From the NCBI RefSeq assembly GCF_001984055.1, contig NZ_LYVO01000062.1:1-44090 (forward strand): 44,090 bases of DNA, written 5' to 3'. The DNA is from Variovorax sp. KK3. GTDB lineage: Bacteria; Pseudomonadota; Gammaproteobacteria; Burkholderiales; Burkholderiaceae_C. The translations under genes and the position numbers were made by a program. This document shows, in pieces, positions 30,854-37,939 of the stretch. Positions within the stretch are counted from its first letter, which is position 1; every line of letters starts with the position of its first letter. The notes under the pieces are model-generated. The model had not been told where the DNA came from. It searched no databases and saw only the letters and a list, made by a program, of their open reading frames with translations.

Positions 30854-31745
30854 GCTCTCCCCCAGGCTGCGCGCACTTCGTGTCGCTCCGCCAACCCCCT
30901 CACCGGGGGCAACACCAGCGGCCCGGCAAAGCCGGTTCCGCGGTGTTTCCCGAACAGGCTTCGGAGGACTTGCTGTCCTCCTTGCCTTGGCCATGGCGAC
31001 AGGTGCTGATGCCTGGGCCCAGGTGGCGTGCCCCAAGCCCGTCTACCTGACCTTCGACACCGGCCACATGGGCATCGCGCCGCTGGTGGCCGAGGTGCTC
31101 AAGCGCCAGGACGTCCGCGTCACCTTCTTCGCCGCGGCGGAGCGGACGCAGACCGATGGCGACAGCCTGGACAACCACTGGGCGCCCTGGTGGAAGGCGA
31201 GGGCGGCCGAGGGCCACGAATTCGCTTCCCACACCTACGACCACGCCTATTGGCGCGGAGACATCCAGGGCACCGAGCCGCGCTTCCGCATCCAGCCCTC
31301 GGCCGGCGCCTTCGCTGGCCGGCAGTTCACCTGGGATGCCGCGCAGTACTGCGCCGACGTCGCCAAATCTTCTGAGCGGCTGCAGCTCATCACGGGCAAG
31401 AAGCCGCTGCCGCTGTTCAGGGCGCCAGGCGGCAAGACCTCGCCGCGGCTGCTGGAGGCCGCCAAGGGCTGCGGTTATGCCCACGTCGGCTGGGCGCCGG
31501 CCGGCTTCCTGGGCGACGAGCTGCCGAGCGAGAAATTCAGCAACGAGAAGCTGCTCGAGCAGGCGCTGGCGCGCATCCAGGCCGGCGACATCCTGCTGGC
31601 GCACCTGGGCATCTGGTCGCGCAAGGACCCCTGGGCGCCGGCCGCGCTGGAGCCGCTGATCGTCGGTCTAAAGGCCCGCGGCTTCTGCTTCCAGACCTTG
31701 CGCCAGCATCCGGCGTATCGTGACTGGATCGCCGCGCATCCCTGA
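30840..31745 (+). CDS. polysaccharide deacetylase family protein
   Basis: Encodes a 301-residue NodB-type carbohydrate esterase. Motif 1 is YLTFDTGH (Asp73), motif 2 is the zinc-type SHTYDH, and motif 3 is FRAPGGKTSPRLLEAA. The usual motif 1 is TFDD; here the second Asp, a metal ligand in the family, is Thr74. A hydrophobic signal segment (43-60, LAVLLALAMATGADAWA) lies unusually far from the start: the first about 40 codons run through a palindromic repeat element. No other in-frame start keeps the signal peptide intact, so the ATG at 30840, inside the end of the upstream gene, is taken. It should act in the periplasm on an unknown N-acetylated glycan. Confidence 0.86.
   Translation: MQRDELSPRLRALRVAPPTPSPGATPAARQSRFRGVSRTGFGGLAVLLALAMATGADAWAQVACPKPVYLTFDTGHMGIAPLVAEVLKRQDVRVTFFAAAERTQTDGDSLDNHWAPWWKARAAEGHEFASHTYDHAYWRGDIQGTEPRFRIQPSAGAFAGRQFTWDAAQYCADVAKSSERLQLITGKKPLPLFRAPGGKTSPRLLEAAKGCGYAHVGWAPAGFLGDELPSEKFSNEKLLEQALARIQAGDILLAHLGIWSRKDPWAPAALEPLIVGLKARGFCFQTLRQHPAYRDWIAAHP
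30855..30950 (+). repeat. palindromic repeat element inside the deacetylase 5' end
   Basis: Contains CCCCC-TCACC-GGGGG (30895-30909) and a compound stem at 30913-30945 whose arms read CACCAGCGGCCCGGC and GCCGGTTCCGCGGTG around AAA. The stretch before it (CCCCCAGGCTGCGCGCACTT) also looks non-coding in style. From memory this resembles an intergenic repeat seen many times in Variovorax genomes; only one copy is in this window, so the dispersed nature is inferred. Confidence 0.55.
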
Positions 31746-31763
31746 GCCGTGCAAGGCGTGTCG

Positions 31764-32735
31764 ATGGACTGGCTGACCGATCTTTTCTCCAACGCGCAGC
31801 AGTGGCTGTTCGAGGCCGCGGTGCAGCCGCTGGTCTACGGCGTCGGGCTGGGCGGCTGGGTCGAGGACGCCTTCGACGCCACTGGCTGGCTGCTGGTCGG
31901 CCTGATCCAGATCGCCGTGCTGGTGGCAGTCATCGGCCCCTTGCAGCGCTGGCGGCCGGTCGAGCCGGTCAACGATCGCCGCGCCATCCGCGTCGACATC
32001 CTCTACACGTTGATCCATCGGCTGGGGCTGTTCCGGCTGGCGATGTTTTTCGCGCTGATTCCGCTGTTCGACGAGGCGCTCGGCGCCGTCCGTGCGGCGG
32101 GCTGGGGCTCGCTGCACCTCGACCAGCTCTGGCCGGGCGTCACCGATGTGCCCTGGGTCGCGTTCGCCGTCTACCTGGTCGTGCTGGACTTCGTCGAATA
32201 CCTCATCCACCGCGGGCAGCACCGGTTCAACTGGTGGTGGGGCCTGCACTCGCTGCATCACTCGCAGCGGCAGATGACCATGTGGAGCGACAACCGCAAC
32301 CACCTGCTCGACGACGTGATTCACGACACCATCATCGTCGTGGTGGCGCAGCTGATCGGCGTGGCGCCGGGCCAGTTCATCGCCATCGTCGCCTTCACCC
32401 AGCTCAGCGAGAGCCTGCAACACGCCAACCTGCGGCTGCATTTCGGCGCGGTCGGCGAGCGGCTGTGGATCAGCCCGCGCTTTCACCGCCTGCACCACAG
32501 CATCGGCATCGGCCACGAATCGCATGGCCCGCGCACACTCGGCGGCCACAACTTCGGCGTGCTGCTGCCCTGGTGGGACATGCTCTTTCGCACGGTCGAC
32601 TTCGGCAACCGCTTCGATCCGACGGGCATCCGCGACCAGGTCGAGCCCGACGCCGGCGGCCGCCTTCGCGACTACGGACGCGGCTTCTGGGCCCAGCAGT
32701 GGCTCGGCCTGAAGCGGATGGCTGGCCGCGCCTGA
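31764..32735 (+). CDS. sterol desaturase/fatty acid hydroxylase family membrane protein
   Basis: Encodes a 323-residue integral membrane protein with four or more helices and the histidine clusters of the di-iron fatty acid hydroxylase superfamily: HRGQH (149-153), HSLHH (162-166) and later FHRLHHSIGIGHESH. These bind two irons that activate oxygen for hydroxylation or desaturation of a lipid. The substrate is unknown; bacterial members act on sterols, hopanoid-like lipids, carotenoids or ornithine lipids. The ATG at 31764 has AAGG eight bases upstream; a GTG at 31749 is an alternative. It lies 18 bases after the deacetylase gene. Confidence 0.9.
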   Translation: MDWLTDLFSNAQQWLFEAAVQPLVYGVGLGGWVEDAFDATGWLLVGLIQIAVLVAVIGPLQRWRPVEPVNDRRAIRVDILYTLIHRLGLFRLAMFFALIPLFDEALGAVRAAGWGSLHLDQLWPGVTDVPWVAFAVYLVVLDFVEYLIHRGQHRFNWWWGLHSLHHSQRQMTMWSDNRNHLLDDVIHDTIIVVVAQLIGVAPGQFIAIVAFTQLSESLQHANLRLHFGAVGERLWISPRFHRLHHSIGIGHESHGPRTLGGHNFGVLLPWWDMLFRTVDFGNRFDPTGIRDQVEPDAGGRLRDYGRGFWAQQWLGLKRMAGRA

Positions 32736-32772
32736 GCCCGAGGTCACGCGCTGGCGTTATCCTCGGCGTCCG

Positions 32773-33645
32773 ATGCGTCTCCTCCTCGATTCCTTCTGGC
32801 GTTCGGTCGCCTACTGCATGCACCCGCGGGTGATCATCCTGTCCTTCCTGCCCCTGGGGCTGATGGTGGTGCTGGCGGCGCTCTACGGCTACTTCTACTG
32901 GGACGCCAGCGTGGCCTGGACGCGCGAGGCGCTGGACGCCTGGCCCTTGATCGCCAGCTTCTGGGCCTGGCTCGGGCGCCTGTTCTCGGGCGACGTCACG
33001 GCGGTGCTAGCACCGATGGTGGTGGTGGTGGCCGCCACGCCCGTCATCGTGGTGGTGTCGCTGCTGATCGTCGCCGGCCTCATGGCACCGCCGCTCACGC
33101 GCCTGGTGGCAGAGCGCCGCTTCCCGGCGCTCGAGCAGAAGAAGGGCGCCTCGTTCTTCGGCAGCATGATGCGGTCGCTCGGCCTCACCGTGCTCGCGTT
33201 GCTCGCCCTGGTGGTGTCGATGCCGCTGTGGCTCATCCCGCCGCTGGTGCTCGTGCTGCCGCCCTTGATCTGGGGCTGGCTCACCTATCGCGTGATGAGC
33301 TTCGACGCCCTCTCCGAACATGCCAGCCCCGAGGAGCGCACGGCGCTGCTGCGTGCCCATCGCCTGCCGCTGCTCGGCGTGGGCGTGCTGTGTGGCTATC
33401 TGGGGGCGGCGCCCAGCATCGTCTGGGCGTCGGGGCTGCTCTTCGCCGCTGCCTTCCTCGTGCTGGTGCCGCTGGCCATCTGGATCTATACGCTGGTGTT
33501 CGCCTTCTCGGCGCTCTGGTTCGCGCACTACTGCCTGGAAGCCCTCGCGCAGCTGCGGGCGCAGCGCGCGGCGGCAGCCGTATCAACATCGTCGGCCGAC
33601 GCGGCGGATGCCCGCGCGGTCGCAACCCAATGGGGGGCGCCATGA
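32773..33645 (+). CDS. EI24 domain (CysZ-like) membrane protein
   Basis: Encodes a 290-residue protein with about six hydrophobic segments and the EI24/CysZ domain. Typical regions are SFWRSVAYCMHPRVIILSFLPL at the start and LIWGWLTYRVMSFDALSEHASPEER in the middle. CysZ is a sulfate permease; this gene is not next to sulfur genes, so transport of sulfate is not implied. The C-terminus is an Ala/Ser-rich tail (about 265-290). The stop overlaps an ATG that begins a tandem-repeat ORF. Confidence 0.85.
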   Translation: MRLLLDSFWRSVAYCMHPRVIILSFLPLGLMVVLAALYGYFYWDASVAWTREALDAWPLIASFWAWLGRLFSGDVTAVLAPMVVVVAATPVIVVVSLLIVAGLMAPPLTRLVAERRFPALEQKKGASFFGSMMRSLGLTVLALLALVVSMPLWLIPPLVLVLPPLIWGWLTYRVMSFDALSEHASPEERTALLRAHRLPLLGVGVLCGYLGAAPSIVWASGLLFAAAFLVLVPLAIWIYTLVFAFSALWFAHYCLEALAQLRAQRAAAAVSTSSADAADARAVATQWGAP

Positions 33646-33814
33646 GCCGCCGGGCCGCTCCCAAGGCGAATACCGCAGCCGAAGGCGAAGGTTCTCTCAT
33701 GAGCCGCTCGGCCGCTCCCAAGGCGAATACCGCAGCCGAAGGCGAAGGTACTCTCATGAGCCGCCGGGCCGTCCCCAAGGCAAATACCGGAGCGCGTAGC
33801 GCGGAGATTGTTCT
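33642..33814 (+). repeat. 57-bp tandem repeat, three units, each starting with ATG
   Basis: Unit 1 (33642-33698) and unit 2 (33699-33755) are 57 bp and differ at three positions; unit 3 (33756-33814) keeps the first half and then diverges. Every unit begins ATGAGCCGC and units 1 and 2 end in GAAGGCGAAGGTnCTCTC, so each ATG after the first has a purine-rich AAGG element at Shine-Dalgarno distance. The array fills the whole space between two coding genes. Confidence 0.9.
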
Positions 33815-33818
33815 ATGA
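33642..33818 (+). CDS. 58-residue repeat peptide or chain of start sites
   Basis: The three tandem units stay in one open frame, giving MSRRAAPKANTAAEGEGSL, a near copy, and a third diverged copy ending in GARSAEIVL. The ATG overlaps the stop of the EI24 gene (ATGA), and the stop overlaps the ATG of the molybdopterin-binding gene (ATGA). The peptide is polar, Ala-rich and without a known domain. It may be a real small protein, or the frame may only pass ribosomes from one gene to the next. I lean towards the second reading, with moderate confidence that it is translated. Confidence 0.4.
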   Translation: MSRRAAPKANTAAEGEGSLMSRSAAPKANTAAEGEGTLMSRRAVPKANTGARSAEIVL

Positions 33819-34615
33819 CCCGTTCCTTCGGCCTCATCATCGTCGGCGACGAAATCCTTTCGGGCAAGCGCACCGACAAGCACATGCCCAAGGTGATCGA
33901 GCTGCTCGCGGCGCGCGGCCTCCCACTCGCCTGGGCCGAGTACGTGGGCGACGAGCCGGCGCGCATCACGGCGGCGCTGGGCCGCGCCTTCGCTTCGGGC
34001 GACGTGGTGTTCTCCACGGGCGGCATCGGCGCCACGCCCGACGACCACACGCGCCAATGCGCTGCCGCGGCGCTGGGTGTACCGCTGGCCTTGCACCCGG
34101 AGGCCGAGGTGCTGATCCGCGAGCGCATGCAGGACACGGCGCGCGAACAGGGCATTCCCTACGAACCCGACCGGCCCGACAACGTGCACCGGCTGAACAT
34201 GGGTGTCTTCCCGCTCGGCGCCAACATCATCCGCAACCCGTACAACAAGATCCCGGGCTTCAGCGTGGGCGACGTGCATTTCGTCCCGGGCTTCCCGGTC
34301 ATGGCCTGGCCGATGATCGAATCGGTGCTCGACGCGCGCTATGGCGAGTTCTTCGCACGCGGCCGCGCGATAGAGAAGTCGATCATCGTCTACGGCGCGA
34401 TGGAAGCCACGCTCACGCCGCTGATGGAAACCATCGAGCGCACGCACGCCGGCATCAAGGTGTTCAGCCTGCCGAGCGTCGACCACGCCGAGCATGGGCG
34501 TCACATCGAACTCGGCGTCAAGGGCGACGCCAGCGCTGTCGATGGGGCCTATCAACAGCTGTTGGAGGGCTTGCACGCATTTGGTGTGAAGCTGGGCCCC
34601 GAATTGGTGCGGTGA
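33815..34615 (+). CDS. molybdopterin-binding protein (MoaB/CinA N-terminal type)
   Basis: Encodes a 266-residue protein whose first about 170 residues form a MoCF_BD (molybdopterin-binding) domain: IIVGDEILSGKRTDKHMP and STGGIGATPDDHTRQC (about 68-83), with the GGxG and DD residues expected. CinA proteins share this domain but carry an extra nicotinamide-nucleotide amidase part that is missing here. The role may be molybdenum cofactor related or nucleotide-pyrophosphatase-like, and is unproven. The ATG at 33815 is coupled to the repeat ORF. The 3' end of the gene holds an NtrC-like site for the next gene. Confidence 0.87.
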   Translation: MTRSFGLIIVGDEILSGKRTDKHMPKVIELLAARGLPLAWAEYVGDEPARITAALGRAFASGDVVFSTGGIGATPDDHTRQCAAAALGVPLALHPEAEVLIRERMQDTAREQGIPYEPDRPDNVHRLNMGVFPLGANIIRNPYNKIPGFSVGDVHFVPGFPVMAWPMIESVLDARYGEFFARGRAIEKSIIVYGAMEATLTPLMETIERTHAGIKVFSLPSVDHAEHGRHIELGVKGDASAVDGAYQQLLEGLHAFGVKLGPELVR

Positions 34616-34639
34616 CCGAATGCGCACCAATTTAGTTAC
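34572..34639 (+). promoter_or_regulatory. cluster of NtrC-like sites upstream of glnA
   Basis: TGCACGCATTTGGTGTG (34572-34588) is close to the NtrC dyad (TGCACC-N5-GGTGCA), centred about 145 bases before the predicted start of transcription. A second, weaker site ends in TTGGTGCG (34604-34611). CGCACCAATT (34623-34632) is an exact inverted copy of AATTGGTGCG (34602-34611), with the half-sites facing the opposite way. Distances resemble those of the E. coli glnA enhancer. Confidence 0.55.
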
Positions 34640-34698
34640 AACTCGCCTGATTTTGGGGTTCCGGTAGGGGGTCGTGCCCCTCGCCATGCCCCTGACAA

Positions 34699-34714
34699 TG
34701 GCATGGAACCTGCA
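34699..34714 (+). promoter_or_regulatory. sigma-54 promoter of glnA
   Basis: TGGCATGGAACCTGCA matches the -24/-12 consensus (TGGCACG-N4-TTGCA) with the GG and GC dinucleotides correctly spaced and two deviations elsewhere. Transcription would begin near 34725, about 40 bases before the glnA ATG. Fits nitrogen-limited activation by NtrC and sigma-54. Confidence 0.75.
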
Positions 34715-34764
34715 TTCCAGCCTTTCGCTAATTTCCAACCACTACCGATCCAAGGAGAAGCCTG

Positions 34765-36180
34765 ATGGCTAAGACCGTCGCCGATGTACTCAAGCTCGTC
34801 AAGGAAAACGAGGTCAAGTTCGTCGACTTCCGATTCACCGACACCCGCGGCAAAGAACAGCACGTCACCGTGCCCGTCTCGGCCTTCGACGAAGGCAAGT
34901 TCACCGACGGTCATGCGTTCGATGGCTCCTCGATCGCCGGTTGGAAGGGCATCGAAGCATCGGACATGCAGCTCATGCCCGACCCGAACACGGCCAACAT
35001 CGACCCCTTCTTCGAGGAAACGACCCTCATCCTGACCTGCGACGTGGTCGACCCCGCCGACGGCAAGCCCTACGAGCGCGATCCGCGTTCGCTGGCCAAG
35101 CGCGCCGAGGCCTACATGAAGGCCTCCGGCCTGGGCGACACGGCCTACTTCGGACCGGAACCCGAGTTCTTCGTGTTCGACGGCGTGCGCTGGCAGAACG
35201 ACATGTCGGGCTGCTTCGTCAAGATCGAGTCCGAAGAAGCCTCGTGGAACACCGGCAAGGAATTCGAGCACGGCAACACGGGCCACCGCCCGGCCGTCAA
35301 GGGCGGCTACTTCCCGGTTCCGCCGGTCGACAGCTTTCAGGACATGCGCTCCGAAATGTGCCTGGTGCTCGAGTCGCTGGGCATCCCGGTCGAAGTGCAT
35401 CACCACGAAGTCGCCAACGCGGGCCAGATGGAACTCGGCACCAAGTTCAGCACGCTGATCCAGCGCGCCGACTGGGTCCAGCTGCAGAAGTACGTGATCC
35501 ACAACGTGGCCCATGCCTACGGCAAGACCGCCACCTTCATGCCCAAGCCCATCGTCGGCGACAACGGCTCCGGTATGCACGTGCACCAGTCGGTCTGGAA
35601 GGACGGCAAGAACCTGTTCGCCGGCGACGGCTACGCGGGTCTCAGCGACTTCGCGCTGCACTACATCGGCGGCATCATCAAGCACGCCCGTGCTCTGAAC
35701 GCGATCACGAACCCCGGTACCAACAGCTACAAGCGCCTGGTGCCCGGCTTCGAAGCCCCGGTGAAGCTGGCCTACTCGGCCAAGAACCGCTCGGCCTCGA
35801 TCCGCATCCCGTTCGTGGCCAACCCGAAGGGCCGCCGTGTCGAGGCGCGCTTCCCCGATCCGCTGATGAACCCGTACCTGGGCTTCGCCGCGCTGCTGAT
35901 GGCCGGCCTCGATGGCGTCGAGAACAAGATCCACCCGGGCGAAGCCGCGAGCAAGGACCTGTACCACCTGCCGCCGGAAGAAGACGCGCTGATCCCGACC
36001 GTGTGCCACAGCCTCGATCAAGCACTCGAGTACCTCGATCAGGACCGCGCGTTCCTGACCAAGGGCGGCGTGTTCACCGATGCGTATATCGATGCCTACA
36101 TCGACCTGAAGATGCAGGAAGTCACGCGCTTCCGCATGGCCACGCACCCGGTCGAGTTCGACATGTACTACTCGCTGTAA
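34765..36180 (+). CDS. glnA: glutamine synthetase, type I
   Basis: Encodes a 471-residue GlnA. Signatures are the N-terminal FDGSSIAGW (glutamate site), the ATP region KPIVGDNGSGMHVHQS and NRSASIRIP. The adenylylation tyrosine is Tyr 400 in DLYHLPPEE, so activity is expected to be tuned by GlnE and PII. The dodecamer makes glutamine from glutamate, ammonia and ATP. RBS AAGGAGAAG precedes the ATG. A sigma-54 promoter and NtrC-like sites lie upstream, a terminator lies downstream, and ntrB-ntrC follow after one small gene. Confidence 0.98.
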   Translation: MAKTVADVLKLVKENEVKFVDFRFTDTRGKEQHVTVPVSAFDEGKFTDGHAFDGSSIAGWKGIEASDMQLMPDPNTANIDPFFEETTLILTCDVVDPADGKPYERDPRSLAKRAEAYMKASGLGDTAYFGPEPEFFVFDGVRWQNDMSGCFVKIESEEASWNTGKEFEHGNTGHRPAVKGGYFPVPPVDSFQDMRSEMCLVLESLGIPVEVHHHEVANAGQMELGTKFSTLIQRADWVQLQKYVIHNVAHAYGKTATFMPKPIVGDNGSGMHVHQSVWKDGKNLFAGDGYAGLSDFALHYIGGIIKHARALNAITNPGTNSYKRLVPGFEAPVKLAYSAKNRSASIRIPFVANPKGRRVEARFPDPLMNPYLGFAALLMAGLDGVENKIHPGEAASKDLYHLPPEEDALIPTVCHSLDQALEYLDQDRAFLTKGGVFTDAYIDAYIDLKMQEVTRFRMATHPVEFDMYYSL

Positions 36181-36186
36181 GGCGAT

Positions 36187-36240
36187 CGCCCCGCAAGGGG
36201 CGTCCGCGTGAGAAAAGGACGGCTCTCGCCGTCCTTTTTT
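36187..36240 (+). terminator. rho-independent terminator of glnA
   Basis: A first stem CGCCCC-GCAA-GGGGCG (36187-36202) is followed by the main stem GGACGGC-TCTC-GCCGTCC (36217-36234), extended by A-T pairs and ending in TTTTTT (36235-36240). It separates glnA from ntrBC, probably only partly, as in other bacteria with read-through. Confidence 0.88.
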
Positions 36241-36321
36241 CATGGGCGGAACCCACGGCACGGCAGCCGCATCGAATTGCACGAAAATGCCCGCTGCTTG
36301 CCCACTTTGCACTCGACGATC

Positions 36322-36843
36322 ATGAAGACCTCTTCGGCTCTCCTGTTGGCCGCCGCAGCGGCGGCCGGCATCCATATGCAGGTCCAGGCGCAGGAGCGCG
36401 TCTGGCGCTGCGGCAACGAATACACGAACAACGCGACGCTCGCGCAGCAGCGCGGCTGCAAGGTCATGGAAGGCGGCAACGTCACCGTCGTCCAGGGTAG
36501 CCGGCCCGTGGCGGCAGCCGCGTCGGGTGGCACATCGCCAGCCGTGCGGGCGCCGAGCGGCGGCTCGCCGGCCGGCAGCCCGCGGGTCGAGAGCGTCGAC
36601 CAGCGTGCCCGCGATGGCGAAGCCCGCTCGGTACTCGAGACCGAACTCCGCAAGGCCGAGGAGCGCCAGGCCCAGCTGCTCAAGGACTACAACAACGGCG
36701 AGCCCGAGAAGCAGGGCAGCGAGGCACGCAACTATCAGAAGTACCTGGACCGCGTGGCCGACATGAAGGCCGAGATCACGCGCAACGAGAGCGACATCGC
36801 GGGCATCCGCCGCGAGATCGGTCGCCTGCCGGCCTCGCGTTGA
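36322..36843 (+). CDS. small secreted protein with coiled C-terminus
   Basis: Encodes a 173-residue protein with a signal peptide (MKTSSALLLAAAAAAGIHMQVQA). A short Cys-containing region follows (ERVWRCGNEYTNN...RGCKVMEGG), which resembles DUF4124-type domains. Then comes a Ser/Gly/Pro-rich linker and a charged helix likely to form a coiled coil (about 100-165, ETELRKAEERQAQLLKDYN). Function unknown; a periplasmic place is expected. The start at 36322 is chosen for the signal peptide; upstream codons run through the glnA terminator. Its stop overlaps the ntrB ATG, so it is likely co-translated with ntrB. Confidence 0.82.
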   Translation: MKTSSALLLAAAAAAGIHMQVQAQERVWRCGNEYTNNATLAQQRGCKVMEGGNVTVVQGSRPVAAAASGGTSPAVRAPSGGSPAGSPRVESVDQRARDGEARSVLETELRKAEERQAQLLKDYNNGEPEKQGSEARNYQKYLDRVADMKAEITRNESDIAGIRREIGRLPASR

Positions 36844-37919
36844 TGGCATTCGGCAAACCCGCGTCCGCCGCCAAGCGCTTCCAGGCCTTCGACCTTCTCT
36901 CCACACTGATCGCGGTGATCCGCACCGATGGCTCGGTGCTCTTCGCCAATGCCGGGCTCGAGGACGCCCTCGGCACATCGCGCCGCACGCTCGAAGGCTC
37001 GCAATTCTCGGCCTGCTTCAATGAACCCCAGGTGCTGCGCACGGCCATCGATGGCGCCCGCAGCAACGACTTCGCCACGCTGCGCTACGAGGCCTTGCTG
37101 CGTCGCGTGAACCACGATCTGATGCCGGTGCAGGTGACGCTCGCGCAAGGCGACAAGGCCGGTGAGTTGATCATCGAGATGTCGCCGCTCGAGCAGCAGG
37201 CGCGGCAAGACCGCGAAGAGCGTCTGCTCGGCCAGGCGCAGGCCAACAAGGAGCTGATCCGCAATCTCGCGCATGAGATCAAGAACCCGTTGGGCGGCAT
37301 TCGTGGCGCCGCGCAGTTGCTGCAGATGGAAGTCGAGTCGCGCGACCTGATCGAGTACACGCAGGTCATCATCCACGAGGCCGATCGACTGCAGACATTG
37401 GTCGATCGGCTGCTCGCGCCGCACCGCCGGCCGCACGTGGTGGGCGACGTCAACATCCATGAGGTGTGCGAACGCGTGCGATCGGTCATCCTCGCCGAGT
37501 TCCCGCGCGACCTGCACATCGAGCGCGACTTCGACGTATCGATCCCCGAGTTTCGCGGCGACCGCGAGCAACTCATCCAGGCCACGCTCAACATCGTTCA
37601 CAACGCAGCGCAGGCACTCGGTGAGCGACGCGCTGCAGGCGATGCGAGCATCACGCTCAAGACACGCGTCGCGCGACAGGTGATCTTCAACAAGCAGTGG
37701 TACCGACTGGCACTGGAATTGCATGTCATCGACAATGGACCGGGCGTGCCGGACGCGATCAAGGACCGCATCTTTTACCCGCTGGTGTCGGGCAGAGAAG
37801 GCGGAACAGGCCTTGGTTTGACGCTGGCGCAAACTTTCGTACAACAACACCACGGCGTGATCGAGTGCGACAGTGTTCCGGGCCGGACCGATTTCAAGAT
37901 ATTGATACCGTTGCCTTAG
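36843..37919 (+). CDS. glnL: nitrogen regulation sensor kinase NtrB
   Basis: Encodes a 358-residue cytoplasmic histidine kinase: a PAS domain at about 15-95, a HisKA domain with NLAHEIKNPLGGIRGA (His 144), and an ATPase domain with the N box LNIVHNAAQAL, DNGPGVP and GGTGLGLTLA. It has no membrane segment, as expected. NtrB phosphorylates NtrC when PII is uridylylated (low nitrogen) and dephosphorylates it otherwise. The ATG at 36843 overlaps the previous stop; a TTG three bases earlier is possible. ntrC follows after 20 bases. Confidence 0.95.
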   Translation: MAFGKPASAAKRFQAFDLLSTLIAVIRTDGSVLFANAGLEDALGTSRRTLEGSQFSACFNEPQVLRTAIDGARSNDFATLRYEALLRRVNHDLMPVQVTLAQGDKAGELIIEMSPLEQQARQDREERLLGQAQANKELIRNLAHEIKNPLGGIRGAAQLLQMEVESRDLIEYTQVIIHEADRLQTLVDRLLAPHRRPHVVGDVNIHEVCERVRSVILAEFPRDLHIERDFDVSIPEFRGDREQLIQATLNIVHNAAQALGERRAAGDASITLKTRVARQVIFNKQWYRLALELHVIDNGPGVPDAIKDRIFYPLVSGREGGTGLGLTLAQTFVQQHHGVIECDSVPGRTDFKILIPLP

Positions 37920-37939
37920 GACAGGGAAGAAGGAACTGC

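Noticed and set aside
33228..33641. Alternative frame running through the EI24 gene into the tandem repeat
   Set aside because: The upstream part is a shadow frame of the EI24 coding region; only the part from 33642 has repeat structure and coupling signals.
34602..34632. Rho-independent terminator after the molybdopterin-binding gene
   Set aside because: The 10-bp inverted repeat overlaps that gene's last codons and is not followed by a T-run; the GGTGC/GCACC words fit regulator half-sites better.
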